Positions 42,496-48,754 of a DNA stretch of 48,754 bases are shown here, piece by piece. Position 1 is the first letter of the stretch. Each line of letters opens with the position of its first letter. This DNA comes from Candidatus Nanohalarchaeota archaeon (GTDB taxonomy: Archaea; EX4484-52; B79-G9). A program made the position numbers and the translations under genes. Where the stretch lies: the NCBI GenBank assembly GCA_030634545.1, contig DAOWAN010000003.1, positions 1 through 48,754 of the forward strand, given 5' to 3'. The notes beneath the pieces are model-generated. The model was not told where the DNA came from, ran no database searches, and worked only from the letters and a program-made list of their open reading frames with translations.

Positions 42496-43818
42496 TTAAT
42501 TTGTGTTTTTTCTTAGGGTTTTTATTAGGGCGTCAAGTAATCTGCGCTCGGTGAGTGGGGATTTTGGGTTGTCTTTGAAGTCTTTGTATGTGTTTTTGTC
42601 CAGACAGGAGATGAGAGGGAGGTTTTGTTTTTTGCATGCGTTTTTTAGGGCAGTGTAGCTTTCTGAATCGGGTTTGAAGTATGCGAAGAGCTTTTCGTAT
42701 CTGTGGGATTTCAGGTAGTTTTCGATTCTATCTTGTGTTGTTTTTAGGTATTGTTTTTTTATCTCGGGGGTCTCTTCCCATTCGGGCCAGTCGTAGTGGG
42801 CGAAGGGGTATTTGGTCTCGAATTCGCGGGGGATTATGCCTGGATTTGAGATCATGAGATGGTGGAGGTTTGCGTAGGCGGACAGGGATTTTAGGCGCCT
42901 CGTGATTTCTTTGTGAGTTTTTGAGTATGAGTAGGGTTTGCGGTATGCGCAGGGGAGGAAGAGAGCGTATTTTTTTATTTCGGGTTTTTCGTAGAAGCGC
43001 ACTATGTAGTCCTGCCAGAGGTCGTAGATTGGGTTTTCAAGGTTTTCTTTTGTCGCGCCGATCAGAGGGGTCTGGTCTTTGAAGCGTGGGTATGAGATGT
43101 AGTCGTCATAGTAGATGTCGATTTTTTTGTCTGCGCGGTGCTTTTTTACGAGGGTGTTGAATTCGCTTTTGTTTAGTGGGCGCCATGTTTTTTTCAGCCA
43201 TAGATTGAAGAGTGGGGCGTAGCCGTATGGGTAGGTGTTTATGATTGCGATTGTGTCTGAGTGTTTTTGCGCGAATTCTACGGAGTCGTCGAGGGAGCTT
43301 TGGATGTCTTTTGTGTATGGGAGGTTTGCCATGAGGTATGTCCGTATGTAGAAGCCTTGTTTTTTCAGGAGGGATGCGGCGTTTTGGTAGTCTTTTGTTG
43401 TGAAGCCTTTGCAGATTTTTTTTAGTATGCTGTTGTCGGATGTTTCGAGTCCGAGTGCGAAGTATATTTTTAGTCTGTTGTTTTTGTTTGCGTCTTTTAG
43501 GATTTTTAGGTTTTGGGGGGTTATGTGGTCCGGGCGGCTTTCGATTATTAGTTGTTTTATGTCTAAGTCGATGCATTTTTGGATGAGGTATTTTTGGAAG
43601 TCTTCAGGGATTTGGTTTTTGTCCAGGAATGAGCCGGAGTTCAGGTATTTTAGGGTGTGGTAGGTTTTGGTCAGTCTTGCGTCCAGCTGGTGCTTTAGGC
43701 GGTTGAAGTCAGGCTCTGGGAGGTCGGGTTTTTTGCTGAAGCTGCAGAAGATACAGCGCGCCCATGAGCAGCGACCTGATTCGGTTATGATGGTCAGTTC
43801 TGTTTTGTCTGTCGGCAT
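42496..43818 (-). CDS. Radical SAM protein of unknown substrate
   Basis: The protein (440 aa from ATG 43818) opens with GRCSWARCIFCSFSKKP. Cys17, Cys22 and Cys25 form a C-x4-C-x2-C site, a variant of the usual C-x3-C-x2-C that binds the 4Fe-4S cluster. Downstream, LIIESRPDHI, FALGLETSD and RTYLMANLPYT fit the Elp3/HemN-type barrel. The frame extends to 43995, but the extension is not protein-like and contains the palindromic operator. Its C-terminal end is duplicated beyond the subtilase. The substrate cannot be named. Confidence 0.82.
   Translation of the reverse strand: MPTDKTELTIITESGRCSWARCIFCSFSKKPDLPEPDFNRLKHQLDARLTKTYHTLKYLNSGSFLDKNQIPEDFQKYLIQKCIDLDIKQLIIESRPDHITPQNLKILKDANKNNRLKIYFALGLETSDNSILKKICKGFTTKDYQNAASLLKKQGFYIRTYLMANLPYTKDIQSSLDDSVEFAQKHSDTIAIINTYPYGYAPLFNLWLKKTWRPLNKSEFNTLVKKHRADKKIDIYYDDYISYPRFKDQTPLIGATKENLENPIYDLWQDYIVRFYEKPEIKKYALFLPCAYRKPYSYSKTHKEITRRLKSLSAYANLHHLMISNPGIIPREFETKYPFAHYDWPEWEETPEIKKQYLKTTQDRIENYLKSHRYEKLFAYFKPDSESYTALKNACKKQNLPLISCLDKNTYKDFKDNPKSPLTERRLLDALIKTLRKNTN
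42497..42578 (+). repeat. Direct repeat flanking the subtilase gene (second copy)
   Basis: This stretch, the 3' end of the intact radical SAM gene, is repeated at 37295-37375 on the other side of the subtilase gene, in the same orientation. About 80 bp match with a few changes: GCGTCAAGTAATCTGCGCTC against GCGTCAAGCAGTCTGCGCTC. The arrangement resembles att sites or duplication joints. Confidence 0.75.
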
Positions 43819-43885
43819 GGGTATCACTAACAGTTCTATAATGAGGATAGAAATATAAATTGTGGGGTGTTTTGTTTTTGGTTTA

Positions 43886-43920
43886 GTATACCAGTTGGCA
43901 TATATACCATACGGTATATC
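43886..43920. promoter_or_regulatory. Tandem palindromic operator upstream of the radical SAM gene
   Basis: Two 14-bp palindromes lie 16 bp apart: ATACCAGTTGGCAT and ATACCATACGGTAT. The same pair with the same spacing lies at 45671-45705 over the start of the ATPase gene. This site is about 70 nt before the radical SAM ATG. Confidence 0.65.
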
Positions 43921-43931
43921 TCGTGTTTTGT

Positions 43932-44090
43932 TTATAGTAAAAGCCATAACTATTTGGACTGATGGCTTTTCCATATCCTTAAAATTGCTATGCAATTTTA
44001 GGATCCAGGAAATCTTCGATTTCCCCGGATAGATTAACGCCTATTGTTTTATTGGTTCTATTTGTCCAGTTATTATCGGCGTTAACTATG
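43932..44090 (+). repeat. Hairpin-array element D (short form)
   Basis: After TATAGT it has AAAAGCCA/TGGCTTTT (43939-43970) enclosing TTTGGACTGA, then AAAATTGC-TAT-GCAATTTT and ATCC..GGAAATC-TTC-GATTTCC..GGAT. TTAACGCC (44034-44041) pairs with GGCGTTAA (44078-44085), then CTAT. GTCCA at 44062-44066 could pair with TGGAC in the left loop. It matches B closely apart from the missing middle hairpins. Confidence 0.88.
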
Positions 44091-44138
44091 ATGAGAAATT
44101 GTGATGGACCAATATATGAATCGCATACCTGCGCCTGC

Positions 44139-45680
44139 TTACGGCAGATCAAGTACCTGTATATGGTTGTCGTTTAGAAACTGTTTTGCAGTTTCTGTGA
44201 ATCCAGATTTTGAAATGAAGAATAATTTTTTGTTTTTGTTCTTAAGTTCAGGGGTTTTTGTTTTTTTTAGAAAGTTCGCTGTTTCCTTGTAATCTGTGGG
44301 CTTGTTTTTCCATTTTATTTCTACAATGTATGTGATGCCTTCACTAATGCCGATGGCATCAAGTTCTATGTTGTTTTTCAGATATCTTCTGAATTCAAAG
44401 CCGAAGTGATCTTTTAGTTTTTCCCTGAATTCATATTCTTTGGCTATTCCAAGTTCGGTTTTTGCTTTTAGGAATTCCTGCTCTATCTGCTTTAACCGGG
44501 ATTTGCGTATTCGTTCAAAGTCTCCTCCTTCAAGAAGTATGTTTCTTATCCAAAACCGAAGTATTGGGTCACATATCCTGTATTGGTGAGCAACTTTTTC
44601 AATGAGGTCAACTTCTGTTAATCTCAGTAGAGAGATATTTACTGTTGGGATAGGCATTCTCGTGGCTTTACTTATTTCAATCATTGAAGATAAACTGTTC
44701 TCTGAAAGATATTCAAGTATGCGCTTTATTGATGAGCGCCCTCTTGCTTTTTCTATGGATGTGTCAAATACGTATTTGCAATGGTCATAAATTCTTGCAT
44801 TAGGTGTCAGAACTTCTTCAAATATTGAAGATGTCAAATCTTTTAAGGTTGGCTGATTGGTTATGGAACACAGGCGGTCTGCGATGCAAAAGGTATAAAA
44901 CGGGTGTCCTCTGGTGAATGTAAATATCCTGTATTTTATCTGTATGTCTGTTTTTATGTCATACATCTTTTCTGTTTTGGCTATGAGTTTCAGTGTGTTT
45001 TGCCTGCTGAAAAAGTCCAGATTTATGTTTGTAAAAAGCTCAAAGAGTGGGGAAGATGAACCGGAAGTTATGCTGTGCATCAGAGATATTGCTGATCCGG
45101 ATATTATCCACATAATATTTTCTGTGTGTTCAAAAGAGCTTCTTGTGGCTGCGAGAATGTTTTTTATTTCCGGGTAATTGTTTAGGTCATTGATTGCCTG
45201 AAATTCATCGAGGATCAGGATTAATTTTATGTCTTGTTCTTTTGCGAGTGTGCCCGGCAATTCAAATGCTTTTTGAATCAGCAGTAGACGATCAGGTTTT
45301 GTTTTTTCGTATTCTTCTATGAATAAACTTACGATTTCGTCTGCGGATTTTGATTTGGGCTTTATTTTGATTAGCCCGGATAGTGAGGGTGAATAGGGAA
45401 TTTGCTGGTCCAGTGAGTAAAATACAGCATAAACAAATCTCAGGGCAAAGTCTTCGGGCGGTGAAGAGTTGTTTTCTATGTTGAAAAAGACAACTTTCGC
45501 TTTTTTTGTGTCTTCGGCAATCTTTCTTAAGAGGAGAGTCTTTCCTGTTTTTCTTAATCCCAATAATGAATAGTTTCGGGGATATCCTTTCGCAAGGAGT
45601 TCTATTCCCTTGTTTATGTGCGTGATTTCAGCTTCCCTGTTTGTGAAGAGGGCTTTTTCTTTTTTTGTCAGATATACCAT
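44139..45680 (-). CDS. Archaeal ATPase with DUF234-type C-terminus
   Basis: The 513-residue protein starts with an archaeal AAA/STAND-like ATPase: Walker A GLRKTGKT (41-48) and Walker B LILILDEFQAI (near 155), a winged helix in the middle (MIEISKATRMPIPTVNISLL), and a nuclease-like DUF234 end (GISEGITYIVEIKWKN, with E-x-K). Such proteins are common in archaeal genomes and often spread with mobile DNA; their role is not settled. ATG 45680 lies inside a tandem palindrome, so its own expression is probably repressed by a protein binding there. Confidence 0.85.
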   Translation of the reverse strand: MVYLTKKEKALFTNREAEITHINKGIELLAKGYPRNYSLLGLRKTGKTLLLRKIAEDTKKAKVVFFNIENNSSPPEDFALRFVYAVFYSLDQQIPYSPSLSGLIKIKPKSKSADEIVSLFIEEYEKTKPDRLLLIQKAFELPGTLAKEQDIKLILILDEFQAINDLNNYPEIKNILAATRSSFEHTENIMWIISGSAISLMHSITSGSSSPLFELFTNINLDFFSRQNTLKLIAKTEKMYDIKTDIQIKYRIFTFTRGHPFYTFCIADRLCSITNQPTLKDLTSSIFEEVLTPNARIYDHCKYVFDTSIEKARGRSSIKRILEYLSENSLSSMIEISKATRMPIPTVNISLLRLTEVDLIEKVAHQYRICDPILRFWIRNILLEGGDFERIRKSRLKQIEQEFLKAKTELGIAKEYEFREKLKDHFGFEFRRYLKNNIELDAIGISEGITYIVEIKWKNKPTDYKETANFLKKTKTPELKNKNKKLFFISKSGFTETAKQFLNDNHIQVLDLP

Positions 45681-45799
45681 GTGGTATATATACCAAGTGG
45701 TATATTTAAATGTTTCGTTTGATATTTTCCATGAAATGGTATGGTTGTGGTTCTGCCATCAGGATGATGATAAAATACACGGCTTTCTTTTTGGAGAAA
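45668..45799 (-). pseudogene. Decayed HicA toxin remnant
   Basis: Read on the minus strand, 45799 down gives FLQKESRVFYHHPDGRTTTI, then PFHGK. This matches the C-terminal core of HicA mRNA interferases (G-S-H ... HPDGR ... PxH). The N-terminal part is gone: a TAA stands in frame directly before it. It lies just after the hicB gene on the same strand, the expected partner position. The end runs into the operator and start of the ATPase gene. Confidence 0.65.
45671..45705. promoter_or_regulatory. Tandem palindromic operator at the ATPase gene start
   Basis: ATACCATGTGGTAT and ATACCAAGTGGTAT lie 16 bp apart and cover the ATG (45678-45680) of the ATPase gene. This matches the pair at 43886-43920 in sequence and spacing. 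Confidence 0.65.
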
Positions 45800-45814
45800 T
45801 TAGTATCTAACGGC

Positions 45815-46036
45815 TCAAGATGAGACCTCTATTTGCTGTACGCCTACAAATTTCGGTAATTCGTGCGCTTCTTCTTTTTCTGTCTCTAAGCAAAGTTCAA
45901 TGACTTCCTGCATGTTTTTCATTAGTTCATCTATTGTTTTTCCATGGGTGCGACATCCGGAAAGCCCGGGCACTTCGCCAATGTACATGTCTGCGCTTTC
46001 GTCTTTTTCTATTATAACTGTGAAATGTCGTTTCAT
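45815..46036 (-). CDS. hicB: HicB-type antitoxin
   Basis: The 73-residue protein has the HicB partial RNase-H-like fold: FTVIIEKDESADMYIGEVPG, then LSGCRTHGKTIDELMKNMQE. HicB binds and blocks HicA and may bind DNA. It lacks the extra C-terminal DNA-binding domain of longer forms. ATG 46036 is chosen over a longer frame to 46135, because a TATA element (TTTTTATAAAATC) lies about 25 nt before it. The toxin partner downstream is decayed, so this antitoxin is now orphan. Confidence 0.85.
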   Translation of the reverse strand: MKRHFTVIIEKDESADMYIGEVPGLSGCRTHGKTIDELMKNMQEVIELCLETEKEEAHELPKFVGVQQIEVSS

Positions 46037-46109
46037 AGTATGTTGTTGTTGATATGATTTTATAAAAATAGACGCGCTGTTTTTGAATTTCGTATGATAT
46101 CTTGCATGT

Positions 46110-46190
46110 TTACGACGTGCGACCGAAGGGCGCAATGTGGCTTCAGCCCTTGCGTAAACACGCCGCTATCTGAAGTTGCACAAGTCGTAA
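46110..46190 (+). ncRNA. Candidate structured RNA between hicB and the MarR-GNAT gene
   Basis: TTACGAC..GTGC (46110-46120) pairs with GCAC..GTCGTAA (46178-46190) as an outer stem. Inside, GAAGGGC/GCCCTT forms a hairpin, and CTTCAG (46141-46146) can pair with CTGAAG (46170-46175), competing with or crossing it. G+C is higher than in neighbouring DNA. It lies in the gap between divergently read gene ends. There is no known family. Confidence 0.4.
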
Positions 46191-46207
46191 GTTTCTTAAT
46201 ACAATAC

Positions 46208-47155
46208 TTATAATTCTTTTTCAAACCACACATCATTATGTATAAAACCAGTATTGCCTAATGGTTTTTTTATTCTTTTAAATCCAAATTCACGATATAA
46301 ATTGCAAGCTAAACTCATTTCTTTAATGGTTTCTATATAACATTTTTTATATCCTTTTTCTTTTGCCTTATTTAAACATAACAGTAATAATTTTCTTCCT
46401 ATTCCTATCCCTCTAAACTCAGGTAACAAGTACATTTTTTGTAATTCACATATTTTATCTTTAGTTCCTTTTAATGGAGCAATGCCCGCTCCCCCTACTA
46501 TTCGATTGTCTTTTTCAACCACATAAAATTCTGATTTTCTTTTACTAAATGCACCATACATATTCTTGGTATTGCTATCAGATAATGAGTACCTATATAT
46601 TTTATTGCCACCAAACTCTTTTCTAACCGTATGGATGATATACTCTAAAGGCTTATTATCTTCTCGTTTTATTTTTCTGATGTTTAATTTAGCTTGGTTA
46701 TTAACATATTTGATTACTTTTGCATACTTTTTTAGACCATTTATTATGACTTTTTTATCATCTTCATTTAATAGCTGTAAAGCATCTTTCACAATATTAT
46801 CAGCATCATCATTAATCTTTTGAATTATCTTAAAAGATCTATTTGTTAAACAAATCAATTTTTCTCTGCTATCAAATGAGTTGGGGCTAATCGTAACTAG
46901 ATTTAAATTAGATAATTGTTTGATTGTGCGACTTATAGTAGATTTATCCAATTTTAAAAATTTAGAAATACTTGAAATTGTTAAATAATTATATTTCTGT
47001 AATTCAATTAGTATATGACACTGTGTGATTGATAAATTTGTTGATTTTTGTTTCCAAGATAAAATCCCTAATTCTCTAACAATCTGTCTTGAAGCTTCCC
47101 TTACTTCTTGTATTTCGTTTGAAATCATAAGCATCTCATTTATTGCTTCATACAA
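46208..47155 (-). CDS. MarR-type regulator fused to a GNAT acetyltransferase
   Basis: Residues 1-150 form a MarR-like winged helix (ILIELQKYNYLTISSISKFL and LDKSTISRTIKQLSNLNLV). Residues 155-315 form a GNAT domain with the acetyl-CoA motif PEFRGIGIGRKLLL and the ending LYREFGFKRI. Such fusions couple sensing and acetylation of an unknown small molecule or protein. A 15-bp palindrome lies between the TATA element and the start, which points to self-repression. Composition is A/T-rich and C-poor, unlike argH, so transfer is likely. Confidence 0.88.
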   Translation of the reverse strand: MYEAINEMLMISNEIQEVREASRQIVRELGILSWKQKSTNLSITQCHILIELQKYNYLTISSISKFLKLDKSTISRTIKQLSNLNLVTISPNSFDSREKLICLTNRSFKIIQKINDDADNIVKDALQLLNEDDKKVIINGLKKYAKVIKYVNNQAKLNIRKIKREDNKPLEYIIHTVRKEFGGNKIYRYSLSDSNTKNMYGAFSKRKSEFYVVEKDNRIVGGAGIAPLKGTKDKICELQKMYLLPEFRGIGIGRKLLLLCLNKAKEKGYKKCYIETIKEMSLACNLYREFGFKRIKKPLGNTGFIHNDVWFEKEL

Positions 47156-47162
47156 TTAGTTA

Positions 47163-47177
47163 GTTGTATTATACAAC
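47163..47177. promoter_or_regulatory. Palindromic operator of the MarR-GNAT gene
   Basis: GTTGTAT-T-ATACAAC is a perfect 15-bp palindrome placed between the TATA element (ATTATATAATA, 47180-47190) and ATG 47155. A MarR dimer bound here would block transcription. Confidence 0.6.
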
Positions 47178-47228
47178 CAATATTATATAATAGTATGCAT
47201 TTGCCAAATTAGACATAAGTGAATTATT

Positions 47229-47348
47229 TTAAAAAAAGCTCGGAGTAATACTTGTATTTACGGTCACTGCAACAGTTTCCTGTGTTTTTGTAATCAAATC
47301 ACATATTTCAAAAAACAGCTGATTGGATTGTAATTGTTTATCTGTCAT
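47229..47348 (-). pseudogene. Truncated N-terminus of a DUF1016 nuclease
   Basis: The 39-codon frame reads MTDKQLQSNQLFFEICDLIT, then KTQETVAVTVNTS. This is the usual start of YhcG/DUF1016 proteins, whose next block is normally a Trp-containing 'LYWxIGxxI' segment. Here it runs out in ITPSFF and stops. The rest of the gene is absent. It is a relic of a second nuclease of the type at 25651-26679. Confidence 0.65.
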
Positions 47349-47450
47349 ACATAAAACCCAGTGTTTTTGGTCATTAGTTCGTTGTTTTCAGGTAGATATC
47401 TCTCTGTGTGTATGTTCGCCGTTAGAAGACCTCTTCCGATTACGAATTTT

Positions 47451-48623
47451 TCAGTATTCCCTGGAGACAATCTTGTATGCGTCCCTGAATGGAGTGCCTT
47501 TCTTTACTAGCGCGTATGCTTTCTCTGCTGCGTAGAGTTCTTCTGTCATTGCGCTTTTGCAGCGCTCTTCATTCACTTCCAGGTTCCGGAATAGCAGGGT
47601 CATGATGGATAAAGTCTCTTTTGTGATGTCGAGGGCTTTCATCGGTGGTTCTTTTGTTAGCTGGAGGTCGCGGTGGTAGCCGGAGATTAGGTTTGAGGTC
47701 ATTGTCTTTAGCTGGAATTCGCATGAGAGTACTATGTGGTATTTTGCGCGGACTAATTCCAAAATGTCCGGGTTTTTTTTGTGGGGCATTATTGAGCTTC
47801 CGGTGCAGAGTTCGTCTGGGAGTCTGAAATAGGCGAATTCTGGCATTGAGAATGTTATGAGGTCGGATGCGATTTTGTTTAGGTCGTACATTATCTGTGT
47901 CAGGGTGTGGATGATTGTTGATTCGAATTTGCCTCTGCTGTTTTGCACATATATCGGGTTTTGGAGGGTTTTGAATCCGAGTAATTTTCTTGTGTAGTCG
48001 CGGTCTATTTCAAGCGGGATGCCGTATCCTGCGCCGGTTCCATGAGGGGACTGGTCTATGAGGTCTAATGTGTGTGTCAGTAGTTTTATGTTGTCTTTCA
48101 TGGAGTCGATGAATGAGTCTGTCCAGAGTGGGATTGATGAGGGCATTGCTTTTCTTGTGTGGGTGTAGCCGGGGAGAGGGGTTTTTTTATGTTGTTTTTT
48201 GAATTTTGAGAGAGTTTTTATGAAGGTCTCTGCTTTGGTTTTGCAGTCGTTCAGCTCGTCTTTGTAGTAGAGTCTTGTGGCGGTCTGTATCTGGTCGTTT
48301 CTTGATCTTGCGGTGTGGATCTTTTTTCCTGTGTCGCCAAGTGCTTTTGTGAGGTGGGCTTCGATGGCTGTGTGGCAGTCTTCCTGTTCTTTTTTGATTT
48401 TGAATTTGCCTTTTTTTTCGAGGGCTATTATGCTTTTGAGTTCTTTGACTATGTCTTTGAGTTCCTGCTCGTTTAGTATGCCTGCTTTTTTTAGTGTTTT
48501 CGCGTGGGCAATTGAGGCTGTGCAGTCGTATCTTATCAGGCGCTGGTCGAGAAGATAGTCATTTCCAACTGTGTAGTTTTCTATGTCTTTGTTTAGTGTG
48601 TATTTTTTTTGCCATAGTTTCAT
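47451..48623 (-). CDS. argH: Argininosuccinate lyase
   Basis: The 390-residue enzyme has the fumarase-superfamily signature GSSIMPHKKNPD with the catalytic Ser, HTARSRNDQI and GTGAGYGIPL. It cleaves argininosuccinate to arginine and fumarate. ATG 48623 is chosen over a TTG at 48635. The preceding argG ends at 48632, 8 nt before, so the two form an arginine operon. The minus coding strand is A/C-rich, in line with the right-hand strand bias. Confidence 0.93.
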   Translation of the reverse strand: MKLWQKKYTLNKDIENYTVGNDYLLDQRLIRYDCTASIAHAKTLKKAGILNEQELKDIVKELKSIIALEKKGKFKIKKEQEDCHTAIEAHLTKALGDTGKKIHTARSRNDQIQTATRLYYKDELNDCKTKAETFIKTLSKFKKQHKKTPLPGYTHTRKAMPSSIPLWTDSFIDSMKDNIKLLTHTLDLIDQSPHGTGAGYGIPLEIDRDYTRKLLGFKTLQNPIYVQNSRGKFESTIIHTLTQIMYDLNKIASDLITFSMPEFAYFRLPDELCTGSSIMPHKKNPDILELVRAKYHIVLSCEFQLKTMTSNLISGYHRDLQLTKEPPMKALDITKETLSIMTLLFRNLEVNEERCKSAMTEELYAAEKAYALVKKGTPFRDAYKIVSREY

Positions 48624-48631
48624 GTGGGGTG

Positions 48632-48754
48632 TCAACTCTTTTTGGATTTTCTTTTGTCCAGGATTAGCTTGTGTGCTATCAGTCTTATCGCATTTATGTT
48701 TATGAAGCCTTTTGAGTCGGTCTGGTCGAAGCCGCCTTCTATGTCCATGCTTGA
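48632..48754 (-). CDS. argG: Argininosuccinate synthase, C-terminal end (runs off the right edge)
   Basis: The 40 visible residues ([20 protein letters not shown], then [11 protein letters not shown]...) look like the C-terminus of argininosuccinate synthase, with the DQ-x-D-x-x-GFI pattern. It joins citrulline and aspartate before ArgH acts. The call rests on this short match and on argH directly downstream. Confidence 0.7.
   Translation of the reverse strand, partial: SSMDIEGGFDQTDSKGFININAIRLIAHKLILDKRKSKKS

Noticed and set aside
43932-44090. IS200/IS605 ends or an omega-RNA.
   Set aside because: No TnpA or TnpB frame, whole or decayed, lies near any of the four elements. The similarity is limited to terminal hairpins, so only an analogy is kept.
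46110-46190. An integron attC site.
   Set aside because: The core sites GTTRRRY/RYYYAAC are not at the stem ends, and no integron integrase is in the window.

Overview
The window looks archaeal. It carries a PolD small subunit (DP1), a Hel308 helicase, archaeal Pelota, a PRC-barrel protein, an archaeal-type ATPase/DUF234 protein and a four-subunit pyruvate:ferredoxin oxidoreductase. It also has a tRNA-Ser with an intron in the T-loop and many apparently leaderless genes with an A/T-rich TATA element about 25 nt before the start codon. A euryarchaeal or DPANN-type anaerobe fits. The large subtilase with a Cys-rich thrombospondin-like segment and the single-span surface proteins are the kind often seen in DPANN and Altiarchaeota genomes, but the lineage cannot be fixed from this window.

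Layout. 0-5 kb: a pair of related unknown genes, one truncated; an MFS carrier; a nitrilase plus L-asparaginase operon; a PRC-barrel protein; and tRNA-Ser(GCU). 5-10.5 kb: Pelota divergent from a membrane-anchored surface protein, then unknowns, a DUF362-ferredoxin protein, a MazG-like pyrophosphohydrolase and several microproteins. 10.7-17.7 kb: a secreted protein, a membrane winged-helix regulator, an operon of a Gdt1-type transporter, a RecB/Cas4-like nuclease and a phospholipase D-like protein, then Hel308. 17.8-24 kb: a HAD hydrolase, thymidylate kinase, a 1-kb spacer with two related structured-RNA candidates, an unknown gene, and porGDAB. 24-27.6 kb: an HTH-nucleotidyltransferase, an RNA ligase next to a DUF1016 nuclease, and a rhomboid protease. 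28.2-33 kb: DP1, an MFS carrier and an M24 peptidase. 33-37.2 kb: an A/T-rich island of unknown genes, including an MCM-like protein with no ATPase domain and an orphan antitoxin. 37.3-48.7 kb: a giant cell-surface subtilase flanked by a duplicated gene end, a radical SAM protein, an ATPase with a shared palindromic operator, HicB with a decayed HicA, a MarR-GNAT fusion, a DUF1016 remnant, and argH-argG.

Two structural signals stand out. First, four dispersed, same-orientation intergenic elements (11.4, 27.8, 31.0 and 43.9 kb) are strings of perfect or near-perfect hairpins with conserved borders and compensatory stem changes. They range from about 160 to 400 bp by apparent gain or loss of hairpin modules. 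No known family is recognised. Second, strand composition switches sharply at 27.65-28.19 kb. The + strand is C-rich to the left and G/T-rich to the right whatever the gene orientation, and the switch falls at the most elaborate hairpin element, directly upstream of DP1. This is what a replication origin would look like, although no initiator gene or origin box was seen.
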